From Streptomyces violaceoruber (lineage in GTDB: Bacteria; Actinomycetota; Actinomycetes; Streptomycetales; Streptomycetaceae), in the NCBI RefSeq assembly GCF_033406955.1, contig NZ_CP137734.1, forward strand, positions 8,556,001 through 8,620,000: a stretch of DNA of 64,000 bases. Direction: 5' to 3'. The translations under genes were made by a program, and so were the position numbers. The notes under the pieces were generated by a model. It made no database searches. It saw only the letters and a program-made list of their open reading frames with translations, and was not told the DNA's origin. Shown piece by piece: positions 8,862 through 17,553 of the stretch (within the stretch, counting starts at the first letter, position 1; the number at the start of each line of letters is the position of its first letter).

Positions 8862-9587
8862 ATGCAGCAGGACGGCACACAGCAGGACCGGATCAAGCAG
8901 AGTCCCGCCCCTCTCAACGGAATGAGCCGACGAGGCTTCCTCGGTGGCGCCGGCACCCTCGCGCTCGCTACCGCGTCCGGGCTGCTGCTGCCCGGCACAG
9001 CCCACGCCGCCACTACCATCACCACCAACCAGACTGGCACCGACGGCATGTACTACTCGTTCTGGACCGACGGCGGCGGCTCCGTCTCCATGACGCTCAA
9101 CGGTGGCGGCAGCTATGGCACCCAGTGGACCAACTGCGGCAACTTCGTCGCCGGCAAGGGCTGGAGTACCGGCGGACGCCGGACGGTCCGCTACAACGGC
9201 TACTTCAACCCGTCGGGCAACGGCTACGGCTGCCTCTACGGCTGGACCTCGAACCCGCTGGTGGAGTACTACATCGTCGACAACTGGGGCAGTTACCGGC
9301 CCACCGGTACGTACAAGGGCACCGTCTCCAGTGACGGAGGCACCTACGACATCTACCAGACGACCCGGTACAACGCCCCCTCCGTGGAAGGCACCAAGAC
9401 CTTCCAGCAGTACTGGAGTGTCCGGCAGTCGAAGGTGACCAGTGGCTCCGGCACCATCACCACCGGCAACCATTTCGACGCCTGGGCGCGCGTGGGCATG
9501 AACATGGGCCAGTTCAGGTACTACATGATCATGGCCACTGAGGGCTATCAGAGCAGTGGAAGCTCGAACATCACGGTCAGCGGTTGA
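8862..9587 (+). CDS. xlnC: endo-1,4-beta-xylanase, glycoside hydrolase family 11, Tat-exported
   Basis: 241 residues. The N-terminus carries a twin-arginine signal (SRRGFLGG, residues 22-29), hydrophobic core and AHA cleavage near residue 49. The mature 190 residues are a single GH11 jelly roll with the nucleophile Glu at residue 135 (PLVEYYIVDNW) and acid/base Glu at 227 (ATEGYQSSG). No cellulose- or xylan-binding module follows, as in XlnC of S. lividans, which is known as a Tat substrate. It hydrolyses internal beta-1,4 links of xylan outside the cell. AGGAGAA lies 5 bases before the ATG. The gene symbol is by resemblance to that enzyme. Confidence 0.93.
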   Translation: MQQDGTQQDRIKQSPAPLNGMSRRGFLGGAGTLALATASGLLLPGTAHAATTITTNQTGTDGMYYSFWTDGGGSVSMTLNGGGSYGTQWTNCGNFVAGKGWSTGGRRTVRYNGYFNPSGNGYGCLYGWTSNPLVEYYIVDNWGSYRPTGTYKGTVSSDGGTYDIYQTTRYNAPSVEGTKTFQQYWSVRQSKVTSGSGTITTGNHFDAWARVGMNMGQFRYYMIMATEGYQSSGSSNITVSG

Positions 9588-9608
9588 CCTCTGGCCGGTG
9601 GACGACGG

Positions 9609-9643
9609 GTTGTGGGCCCCGTCTACGTGGCGGGGCCCACAAC
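9609..9643 (+). terminator. strong hairpin terminator after the xylanase
   Basis: GTTGTGGGCCCCG (9609-9621) pairs perfectly over 13 bases with CGGGGCCCACAAC (9631-9643) around a 9-base loop, 21 bases after the stop codon. No long T-run follows, which is usual in Streptomyces. Confidence 0.85.
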
Positions 9644-10180
9644 TGTGGTCGCATTGCTGGGAATCGGCAGGCTGTCCCGCCATCTGGGGCCCAGCGTTGG
9701 TTGCTGCCGTAGGAGTAGGTGTAGGGCCGGTCCCAGCACCGGTGTCAACGGGGGCCAGTGACTCTGGTGTCCGGCACGCCCAGTCCTCTACTACGTTGTA
9801 GACGTCGTACCAGAGCTTGGCGGACGGGTCGGCGGCGAGATGTCGAACCGACCCCGCTGCGGCTCGGTGGCGTCGATCTGCATCTCGTTTCTCTTCGCTC
9901 CAACTGCTCCCGAACCAGTATGAGTTCACCGCCCAGCGGCCGCTGTGCACCCGGCCAGGCCAGCCATACGTGCACCGCGAGGGCGCCCACGTATGGCGAC
10001 GGCCTCCACGAGGCGAACGGCCCCATGCATCCCCACCGTGCACACCCGCGCGAGCGCCGAGGCGGTGAGGGTGACCACCAGCGCGGGGCCGCCTTCGCGG
10101 GCGGCGACAGTCGGGATCCCGCGGGCGTCCAGCGGTGGGCCGAGCACGGGAGCGAAGCTGTCGTCGGACTGGCGGATGGA
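9644..10180. other. degenerate region with possible minus-strand gene fragments
   Basis: No complete gene. On the minus strand a piece around 9780-9850 reads naturally (AADPSAKLWYDVYNVVEDWA) and another around 10000-10150 (GGPALVVTLTASALARVCTV), in frames that do not join. They look like remains of one or two lost genes, but I do not recognise them. Confidence 0.35.
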
Positions 10181-10852
10181 TCAGGGGCGGATCCGCAGAC
10201 GGTCGCGCCACGATGGGCGGCCGGCTTCGGCGCCGGCCGGTTCGGAGGCCTGATGGACCGGAAGGGGCTCCGGGAAGTACGCGCTGTCCTTGGGGCGGCT
10301 TCGCTGCGTGGCCGAGCGGGGGCGTGGAGCCGGCTCGAGGTGGGGGATGTGCTTGGAGCAGTGGACGTAAGCCTCCTCGACGGTGAGGTGCACCCACAGG
10401 TGAGGCTGGCGGCCGGGCGCGGTTTCGGTCGGCAGCAGCGGGTACCACGCGCGGATCTCGTGATCCGTGTACAGCCGGACCGTTCCGTTCACGTGCAACC
10501 CTATGTGGTCATGGGTGAAGTCCATGAACAGCATGCCGAGCTGGGGATTCTCGGTCATGTTGCCCGCACTGGCCAGAACGCCGTTGCCCCGGTACTCGGG
10601 GTACGTCAGCGAGCGGTCGTCCAGGGAGACGCAGAAACCGGGCGGCCCGGCGCGGAAGCTGGCGTCGCAGGCTCCTCGCGAGTCCGCGGTCGACAGGAAC
10701 ACCATGTTCTGCCGGGCTATGAACTCCCGCATGGCAGGGGTCAGGTAAGGGTGCACCTGTCGGTCGTAGAAGACGGCCGCCCGGTCGGTGGTGCCGAGCT
10801 GCTGCTGCAGCAGGTGTTCTCCGGAAGAGCCCGGTGTCTCGGGGCCGTTCAC
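10181..10852 (-). CDS. pyridoxamine 5'-phosphate oxidase-fold (PPOX) flavin/heme protein coupled to flavohemoprotein
   Basis: 223 residues. The segment from about residue 35 to 170 is a PPOX split-barrel: REFIARQNMVFLSTADSRGACDASFRAGPPGF is the entry strand region, LTYPEYRGNGVLASAGNM and VNGTVRLYTD follow. The last 50 residues are low-complexity and Arg/Pro-rich. Start is the GTG at 10850-10852, whose bases overlap the TGA of the upstream flavohemoprotein (GTGA), indicating translational coupling. PPOX-like proteins next to flavohemoglobins occur in nitrosative-stress operons, so a role in NO or flavin redox chemistry is likely but unproven. Confidence 0.8.
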   Translation of the reverse strand: MNGPETPGSSGEHLLQQQLGTTDRAAVFYDRQVHPYLTPAMREFIARQNMVFLSTADSRGACDASFRAGPPGFCVSLDDRSLTYPEYRGNGVLASAGNMTENPQLGMLFMDFTHDHIGLHVNGTVRLYTDHEIRAWYPLLPTETAPGRQPHLWVHLTVEEAYVHCSKHIPHLEPAPRPRSATQRSRPKDSAYFPEPLPVHQASEPAGAEAGRPSWRDRLRIRP

Positions 10853-12156
10853 AGCTGGTCGTCCTCCTCGTCGGGCGGAGGCGGTCCCAAAGGTGCGGTC
10901 AGCACAGGGGTGTCCCAGGGGTCGTAGTGAATGTGGCGAGGCGGGACACCGTGGCGCCGCAGGGCGTGCACGGCCCCGCTCAGCATTTGCGGTGGGCCGC
11001 ACAGATACGCCTCGTGCCGGTACCAGGGGCCGAATTCCGCCAATACCTCGGGCAGGGTGCCTTCCAGGCCCGGGATGCGCTCATCGGAGACCGCCGCCCG
11101 GACGCGCAGCCAGTGGTAGCGCTGGGACATGCGCAGCATGTCATCGAGTCCGTACAGTTCGTTCGCCGTTCTGGCGCCGATGAACAGACTGACTTCACGT
11201 GCGTCGCCGATACTGCCCTGGGCCACCTCTTCGATCAGGGCGCGAATCGGGGCGAGGCCGGTGCCGCCGGCCACGAAGAGCAGGTCCCGCTGGCGGGTTG
11301 GACGCAAGACCATGTCGCCCTCCGGCGGGCCGAGTCGGACAGGGTCTCCCGGACGAGCGTGGTGGACGAGCGCGTTGCTGACCTTTCCCTCGCGCACGGC
11401 TCGCACGTGGAAGGTCAGTTCGGAATTGGGACGCGGGGCGTTCGCGGGGGAGTACTGACGCCACTGCCTCGGTGCCCACGGCGTCTCGATGCTCACGTAC
11501 TGGCCCGCCACGAACGGGTACGGCTGGTGGGGCCGGACCGTGATCTCGGCTATTCCGTGCCCCCGGTGGACATGCCCGACGATGTGCGCGTCCCATACGG
11601 CTGGGCGGCTACGGGCGTCCTCTTCCGCGGCCCGGACCATCACGTCCGCGGCTGCCGTGTAGGCGCGCTGCCATGCCGTCGCCAGTGCCGGATGCCATGC
11701 CGGGCCCGCGAAGTGGGAAAGGGCCTGCAGCAGGCATTCGCCGACAGCAGGATAATGGCTGCTCTGCGTGCCGAACTTGCGATGGCCGCGTCCCAGGCGG
11801 GAGCAGAACGCCACGAGGTTGTCGGGGTCGTCGACCAGCTCCACAATGCGCAGCAGTGCGCGCACCAGACGTTCCCGCTGGACATCGAGCTCCGCCGGAA
11901 ACAAATCCCTGACCTGGGGGTAACGCGAGAACAGGATGCTGTAGAAGTGCGCTGCCAGCTCGGACACATGGGGAGTGACAACTGTCAGGCTGGCCCGTAC
12001 CAGCGCGACGTCCTCGTCAGTCACAGAGGCCGGGGCGGCTGCGATGCGAGCGGGTGCAGCGAGGTGGGCCGCGTTGGCCCCGCTCCAATCGTCTGCCGGG
12101 GTGGTCGGTCTGTCGGGGTGGGAGCTCTGGTGCATGAACTCGAACCTGCCCGTCAC
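10849..12156 (-). CDS. flavohemoprotein (globin plus FAD/NAD reductase; NO dioxygenase type)
   Basis: 435 residues. Residues about 45-180 form a globin: HFYSILFSRYPQVRDLFP and then LGRGHRKFGTQSSHYPAVGECLL, where the His is the likely proximal heme ligand. Residues 190-290 are the FAD domain (RQYSPANAP) and 300-415 the NAD domain (VAGGTGLAPIRALIEE, LCGPPQML). It would oxidise NO to nitrate with O2 and NAD(P)H in the cytoplasm. It has an unusually long N-terminal extension of about 40 residues; Met8 is an alternative start. First gene of a two-gene unit with the PPOX gene. Confidence 0.9.
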   Translation of the reverse strand: MTGRFEFMHQSSHPDRPTTPADDWSGANAAHLAAPARIAAAPASVTDEDVALVRASLTVVTPHVSELAAHFYSILFSRYPQVRDLFPAELDVQRERLVRALLRIVELVDDPDNLVAFCSRLGRGHRKFGTQSSHYPAVGECLLQALSHFAGPAWHPALATAWQRAYTAAADVMVRAAEEDARSRPAVWDAHIVGHVHRGHGIAEITVRPHQPYPFVAGQYVSIETPWAPRQWRQYSPANAPRPNSELTFHVRAVREGKVSNALVHHARPGDPVRLGPPEGDMVLRPTRQRDLLFVAGGTGLAPIRALIEEVAQGSIGDAREVSLFIGARTANELYGLDDMLRMSQRYHWLRVRAAVSDERIPGLEGTLPEVLAEFGPWYRHEAYLCGPPQMLSGAVHALRRHGVPPRHIHYDPWDTPVLTAPLGPPPPDEEDDQL

Positions 12157-13158
12157 CGTCCGCTCCAGCCCTGTTCGGTTGCCGAAAGAGCACAGACCCG
12201 AAGACCGGACGCCTCTGGCAAGGCTCGAACCCCCTCCCCTCCGTCGTCCGCCGCTCGTTCTCGCACGCCGACCAGGAGGCGCGGCGCGTGCGAGTCGCGG
12301 CGCGCTCTTCGGGCACTTCCCGGTGCCAGGCGATGTCTGCCCGAAGAGGTCCGGGCCCGGGTCCGGGTCGGGGAAGTGCCCGTGGGGGCGGGGGTGGCGG
12401 CGAGAACGAACCGCGGGACCGCCGACCGTTTCCCCGCCGGTTTGACGTCAGGGCCTACGGGGTCGACGTCGCAACCATGCGATATGGATCCGACATGGGA
12501 GACGCCAGTGCGCCGGGGAGCGCTGTGCAGGGAACTCACGTACCTTCTTCTCTCCACGTCGGCACTTCTCGGCACAAGCGGTGCGACGTTGTCGGACACT
12601 GGACAAACCTCTGGGAGTCAAGCGCATGTGTGCAGATGCGTACGCCGACAACCCAGTTGCCTGCGACAGGTAACCGTCAGGCGCCCGTCACCCTAGCGTC
12701 CGAAGACTGTGTCCAACGACTCAGGAGGGCCCCGGAGGACGGTCTGTGGGGGTAATTGGGCCGTAGGGTGATATGCGCACTCTGAACAGGTGCGGAGTGC
12801 CGCGCGCGCCTGCTCTTTACGCCGTCGTACCACGTCGGAATGCCGGCAGCCCCGCTCCGGGAGGTCCGACGGAGCATTCCGGTCCACTGGCACATCATCT
12901 GCCCTGGAAGGATTGCTGCGGCATATACGGGAAGGGGCGCTGTAATGGTCCTTCGTCCCACCTTTTGCCCCAGACCCGGAGGTCGGCCTCAAGGGCTTCC
13001 GAGTTCTTGCGGGCACCGGGGCGGCTCGCCAATCGCAGTGAAGTGCACCTCGAAACGGTGGCGACGTCGAAGACTGCGAACAAGGGGTGGTCAGGCCGTT
13101 GCGCACATAGTCGTGCGTACGTTGCTCAGGCATGCCTGGCATCACGGGCAGCACTGGC
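12157..13158. other. 1-kb region without a supportable gene
   Basis: Upstream of the flavohemoprotein gene and left of a cargo-carrying IS5 element. Frames open by GC bias exist on both strands but none shows natural composition, a ribosome site and a sensible start together. It must contain the flavohemoprotein promoter close to 12160-12250. I see nothing else I can support. Confidence 0.4.
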
Positions 13159-13238
13159 TAAGACGTCATCTCGATAGGTGGGGGTCATCGAAGCGCCCTT
13201 CCGGTTGGGGCGCCACGCGGGGGTGCGACGATGCGGGC

Positions 13239-13958
13239 ATGCGTGAGTTGAACCAGCTGATCGACGTCGAGGAACCGGCCTGGCCAGAGCTCAGAGAGAC
13301 TCTCGGCGGTGGGTCAGTACCTGTCGAGGTGCTGCCGGCCGATACCGACGTGGCCAGGACATCGCTTCTTCAGCTGCAGGTGACGGCCAGGTCGTATCTG
13401 GGTGCAGTGGTGCTGCACTGCGGCGGTCTCGTGGTGGACAACGGGTGGGTGCGGGTCTTCGGTAGCCCGTTGGAGGGGGCGGTGCCGAGTCTGGCCCAGG
13501 TCAATCAGTTCCCGGGAGCGTTCGACTCCGCCTGGCAACCCGATGCCGGTCTGGTGGTGGCGCATGACGTGTTGGGTGGCGTCTTCGCTGTCAACGGCGG
13601 AGCTCTCGCCCGCGCCGGCCGCCCCGGGGCACCCGGTGAGATCGTCTACTTCGCCCCGGATTCGCTTCGCTGGGAGGCACTGGGGGCCGGCCACTCGGCG
13701 TGGCTGGCCTGGCTGGTTTCCGGGGCGCTCGCTGAGTTCTATACGGATCTGCGCTGGACCGGATGGCAGGACGAGGTCCGGGCGTTGAAGAGCGATCAGG
13801 GACTGTCGCTGTTTCCACCGTTGTGGTCCGCCGAGGCGCGCCAGGACATCTCCGCGACCAGTCGTCGCGCCGTGCCCATGGCGGAGTTGCTCGGTGTCGC
13901 CCGCGACTCGTGCCGAGAGTTCGATGGAGCTGACCCGGGCCTTCTCGGCGCCGTGTGA
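13239..13958 (+). CDS. DUF2625 family protein, carried inside an IS5-type element
   Basis: 239 residues matching DUF2625 along its whole length: start MRELNQLIDVEEPAWPEL, then VEVLP, TARSYLGAVV, CGGLVVDNGWVRVFGS, DVLGGVFAVNGG, IVYFAPDSLRWE and FYTDLRWTGWQDEV. The length is normal, so the gene is intact. The ATG at 13239 is fixed by family alignment. Function of DUF2625 is not established; it is a small soluble cytoplasmic protein. It ends only 5 bases from the out-of-frame stop of the convergent transposase and begins 60 bases inside the left end of the element. Confidence 0.85.
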   Translation: MRELNQLIDVEEPAWPELRETLGGGSVPVEVLPADTDVARTSLLQLQVTARSYLGAVVLHCGGLVVDNGWVRVFGSPLEGAVPSLAQVNQFPGAFDSAWQPDAGLVVAHDVLGGVFAVNGGALARAGRPGAPGEIVYFAPDSLRWEALGAGHSAWLAWLVSGALAEFYTDLRWTGWQDEVRALKSDQGLSLFPPLWSAEARQDISATSRRAVPMAELLGVARDSCREFDGADPGLLGAV

Positions 13959-13963
13959 ACCGG

Positions 13964-14764
13964 TCACCCGGCCCAGCCGGCGGAAACAGATCAAGGCAAC
14001 GGCGATTCCGGCGAAGGCCAGGAAGTGCTCGGCCTTGCGCTCGTAGCGGCGGTGCAGGCGACGGCAGCCGGCCAGCCACGCCACCGTCCGCTCCACGGTC
14101 CAACGGTGACGGCCAAGCCGCTGAGAGGATTCAATACCCCTGCGGGCGATGCGCGGGGTGATATTCCGGGATCGGAGCCATCCGCGCAGGTGGCCGTAGT
14201 CATACCCCTTGTCGGCATGGAGCTTGGCGGGCCGACGGCGACGTGGCCCGCGCCGGGAGCAGATCGGCGGGATGCCGCGCACTAAGGGTTCCATACCTTG
14301 GCTGTCGTGGGTGTTCGCGGCGGAGACACCGATCGAGAGGGGCAGACCGGTCCGCTCAGTGATCAAGTGGATCTTCGAGCCCTTCTTGCCACGATCTACG
14401 GGATTCGGACCCGTCAGATCCCCCCTTTCGCCGCCCGCATGTTCACCGAGTCGATCGCGCAGCGCGACCAGTCCAGCTCGCCGACGGCACCGAGCTCGTC
14501 CAGCACCAGGCGGTGGACCTTGCCCCAGACCCGGGCCCGGCTCCACTCGGTGAACCGCCGGTGCGCGGTCGGCCCGGACGGGCCGAAGCCCGGCGGCAGT
14601 TGGCGCCACGTGCAGCCGGTCGTGGCCACGAACACGATGGCCGCCAGCACCTGCCGGTCCCCATACCGGCCTCGGCCGCCTTGGGGGCGTACCGGAGCAG
14701 CCGGAACCACCCGCTCGAACAACTCCCACAACCCGTCCGGCACCAGACGCTCCACCATCGCCAT
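13964..14764 (-). CDS. IS5-family transposase of element F, two frames joined by -1 frameshifting
   Basis: Frame one reads MVERLVPDGLWELFERVVP, the DELW-like N-domain and the first DDE Asp (CAIDSVNMRAAKGG). It stops after an AAAGGGGGG run (complement of 14420-14428). The frame one base back continues with LTGPNPVDRGKKGSKIHLIT, second Asp in DKGYDY and the YREK-like Glu in RWTVERTVAWLAGC. Thus a programmed -1 shift, known for IS427-group transposases, would make the full protein. Oddity: the expected TGA (13964-13966) is out of frame by one base, so the protein would run on into sequence antisense to DUF2625. It may be inactive. Confidence 0.7.
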
Positions 14765-14808
14765 CACGGTCGCCAGCCTAGTGATCAAGCCAGTTGAGAC
14801 GACCTCTA

Positions 14809-15146
14809 AGGGTGTCCGAAACCTGGCGCGATGTTGGCCGCTTGGGTCGGCCCGTGCCGGCGTGTGAGGATCCGCCTGTGGTGTGTGATGTGTGCGGACG
14901 GTCGATGTGGTGTTGCGTCACTGCACAGATGATCACCGCCGTCCTCACCTTCATGCACGTCCGGCTGACCTGCAAAGCCCTCTGCTCTGTGCCCCTCGGG
15001 GCTGTCCGTAACTGCTGGTCACTAGCGGGACGACCTTGGGACATCTGGCATGATCACGGTTTCGGAGCTGGCCTGGATTGTCCCGTTCGCTAGAGAACCA
15101 GGGCCCAAGGCGACCACATGTCCTCACTGCTGCCTACGATGTGGGC
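14809..15146. other. intergenic region with a short transposase N-terminus scar
   Basis: The region right of element F holds no complete gene. At 15050-15094 the plus strand reads ITVSELAWIVPFAREPG, matching the N-terminus of the DDE transposase type whose wreck begins at 17554 (VTASELSWTAPFTGL). Only this tip survives. Confidence 0.4.
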
Positions 15147-15527
15147 ATGCCATCGTCTGGGAGCGCTCCGGAAAGCCGCCGAGGGGCAGGAGGATCGACT
15201 GGCCTGGTGCCTGCACGAGCGGATCGGATCATCACAGCACTGTCGTGGTGGTGGGCATCTGCGCCCCTCCTTCTGTTCATCCCGGCGATCGCGTATGCGG
15301 TGGGGTTGCCGGACGTACGACGAGAGGTCGGCTGGGCGTTCGGCCTGCTGGCGCTGCTCACTGCCGCGCTCGCGCCGACAGCGGGCTTGGTGGCAGCTCA
15401 GATCGGGGACCGGCGAGAGGCACGCGGACGATTCCTGATCATGGCCGCGGTGTCCAGTGTGCCGATTCTTTTCTTCTTGCTCTTCGGAGTGCTGTTCCCC
15501 GAGTGCCCGGATGGGCACCACTGCTAA
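15147..15527 (+). CDS. small membrane protein of unknown function
   Basis: 126 residues with three predicted transmembrane helices, roughly residues 28-52 (WWWASAPLLLFIPAIAYAVG), 62-86 (FGLLALLTAALAPTAGLVAA) and 98-117 (LIMAAVSSVPILFFLLFGV), with Arg-rich loops between. Start at ATG 15147 is chosen over upstream frames because the preceding bases belong to a transposase scar. No family recognised. It sits alone between mobile elements. Confidence 0.6.
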   Translation: MPSSGSAPESRRGAGGSTGLVPARADRIITALSWWWASAPLLLFIPAIAYAVGLPDVRREVGWAFGLLALLTAALAPTAGLVAAQIGDRREARGRFLIMAAVSSVPILFFLLFGVLFPECPDGHHC

Positions 15528-15578
15528 AGGATGCCCTTTGATCGCTGGTCACAAGTCAGATGATCTTGCGGTTCTGCT

Positions 15579-17543
15579 TGTCGGTGTGAGGTCTCAGGAG
15601 ATGCTTGACCGTTTGTGCTCAGGACGTGGGTGACACGTTCGGTTGGACGTCCGCCGTCTCCCGTCCCTCGGTGGGGCGGAGGTGCTTCGGTCGGAGGTCG
15701 TGGATGTACAGCAACTGGCCGAGTACCGCTACCGGACCGTCCGCGAGGTGCTCGGCGGGTCACCGATCGGGGAGGTCGCCGCCCGGTACGGCACCTCGCG
15801 TCAGACTCTGCACACCTGGCGCCGGAGGTTCGTGCTGGAGGGTATGCCAGGCCTGTTGGACCGATCCCGGCGCCCGCGGAACAGCCCCGCGGGCCTGTCT
15901 GCCGAGATGGAGGCCGAGATCTGCGAGCTGCGCCGCCGGCATCTGCGGTGGGGTGCCCGCCGGATCGCCCATGAACTCTCCGTCCGCGGGCTGGAGTCGG
16001 CGCCGTCGCGGGCCACGGTCCACCGGGTGCTGTCCCGCAACGGCCTGGTCCGCGCCCAGGAACAGCAGCATCCGCGCAAGTACCGCCGGTGGCAGCGCGA
16101 GGCGCCCATGCACCTGTGGCAGATGGACCTGGTCGGCGGTGTGCCGCTGGCCGACGGACGGGAATGCAAGATGGTCACCGGCATCGATGACCACTCCCGG
16201 TTCGTCGTGATCGCTTCCGTCGTGGCCGTGCCCAGCGCCCGCGCCGTGTGCTCGGCCTTCGCAGCCGCGATGCGCCGCTACGGCGTGCCCTTCGAAGTGC
16301 TGACGGACAACGGCAAGCAGTTCACCGGCCGGCACCAACGGCCGCAGCCGGTGGAAGTGCTCTTCGAGCGTATCTGCCGGGAGAACGGCATCACCCAGCG
16401 GTTGACCAAGCCGCGGTCACCCACCACCACGGGCAAGATCGAACGTTCTCACCGCACCCTGCGCGAGGAGTTCCTCGATCACGTCGTGCCGTTCGAGTCG
16501 CTGGCTGCGGCCCAGCAAGCGATCGACGGCTGAGTACAGGCCTACAACCACCAGCGCCCGCACCAGGCCCTGAACACGGCCACCCCCGATCAGCCTCTTC
16601 CGGCCCCACACTGCCGTCCGCCTCCGCGGTGATGATGAAAATCTTGAACAGACAGCGCCGGAGCCGGAGTTGTCCATCGAGGTCGTCGAACCGCCCGCCC
16701 TGCCGCCGCAGGGCACTGCGGTCGAGTTCAAAGTGCGGGTGCCACCCAGCGGCGAGATCACCCTGGTCACGGGCAGGCAGCGGGTGGGCATCCACCAAGC
16801 ACTGGCCGGCAGGACGCTGACGGTCTGGGCGAACCACCGCAGCGTCCACTTCCTACTCGACGGGCACCCCGTCACCACGGTCCCGTCCCGGCTGCGACCG
16901 GAGGATCTCGCCTACCTGACCATGCGCTACGGCGCCCGTCCGGCCGGTCCCGAGCCCGCACCCGCCGCCCTGCCCAGGGCCCGCAGCGGCACGGCCATCC
17001 TCGCCGCCGGTGAACCGGTCGAGGTCGACCGCAAGGTCCATCGTGACGGGCTCGTCCGCTTGGCCAGCGGCCGTTACCAGGTCGGATTCGCCCTCGCCAG
17101 CCGCACGATCACTCTCCGCCTCGACGGGCACCTCATGCACGCCATCGCCGACGACGCCCTAACGGGGACGTGGCCCTGCCCGGTTCCAGCCGACCGTCTG
17201 GGGCAGATCGAAGTGCCACGGACGGGGACGTCCCCTCTGCCGCCTCCGCCCCTGCCAGCCGGTGCCTTCCGGGCCCAGCGAAAGGTGCATGCGAGCGGCC
17301 GCTTCATGATCAACGGTCAGTTCATCAAGCTCGGTCCGCGGCATGCGGGAAAGCTCGTCACCGTCGTCATCGAGGACACTCACTACCAGAGCCTGCACGG
17401 CGAGGACGAACTCGCCGTCCGGCCGCGCAAGAATCGCGAGCCGATCACCAGGCTCTACGTCAAAGGCATGGGCACCCAGCAGGGACCGTCAAGGATCTCC
17501 TGACGACAAACCGTCAAGGAACTCCTGAGACCTCACACCGACA
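15579..17543 (+). mobile_element. IS481-family insertion sequence with long inverted ends
   Basis: The first 45 bases (15579-15623) and last 45 (17499-17543) are inverted copies differing at only about six positions; the outer 20 read TGTCGGTGTGAGGTCTCAGG. Just inside the right end there is a direct repeat (ACCGTCAAGGATCTCCTGA, then the same with A for T), an internal duplicate of part of the end. The element is 1965 bp and holds one transposase gene. It has landed in sequence related to another transposase. Confidence 0.88.
15643..17503 (+). pseudogene. IS481-family transposase with C-terminal extension, broken
   Basis: The N-terminal HTH (IGEVAARYGTSRQTLHTWRRRF), then the rve core (LWQMDLVGGVPL, EVLTDNGKQFTG, RSPTTTGKIERSHRTL) are well kept. 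A TGA at 16531-16533 replaces the Trp expected before VQAYNHQRPHQAL. A frame change near 16630 (around a repeated ATGATGA) moves the rest of the protein, about 270 residues with beta-rich repeats, to another frame ending at 17503. This long extension is typical of the actinobacterial IS481 branch. Two lesions make it inactive as read. Confidence 0.85.
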
Positions 17544-17553
17544 GCTGATGTGA

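Larger units (their letters stand above)
13159..14808. mobile_element. IS5-family element carrying a DUF2625 gene (element F)
   Basis: Ends: TA at 13159-13160 followed by AGACGTCATCTCGATAGG, and CCAGTTGAGACGACCTC (14790-14806) followed by TA (14807-14808). Read inward, the two ends agree at 14 of 20 positions and resemble the end of the element at 25549. Between them are a plus-strand DUF2625 gene (13239-13958) and a convergent minus-strand transposase. The two genes fill the element with no other sequence, so the DUF2625 gene is cargo rather than an interrupted host gene. Confidence 0.7.

Noticed and set aside
12153..12599. Minus-strand 148-codon frame upstream of the flavohemoprotein
   Set aside because: Arg/Pro/Ala-rich composition without a domain; more likely promoter DNA.
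10834..12696. Long plus-strand open frame opposite the flavohemoprotein
   Set aside because: Shadow of the flavohemoprotein; globin and reductase motifs are on the minus strand.
13314..13960. Extension of the element F transposase antisense to DUF2625
   Set aside because: Related transposases stop at the equivalent of 13964; the extension is open only because the opposite strand is GC-rich coding DNA.
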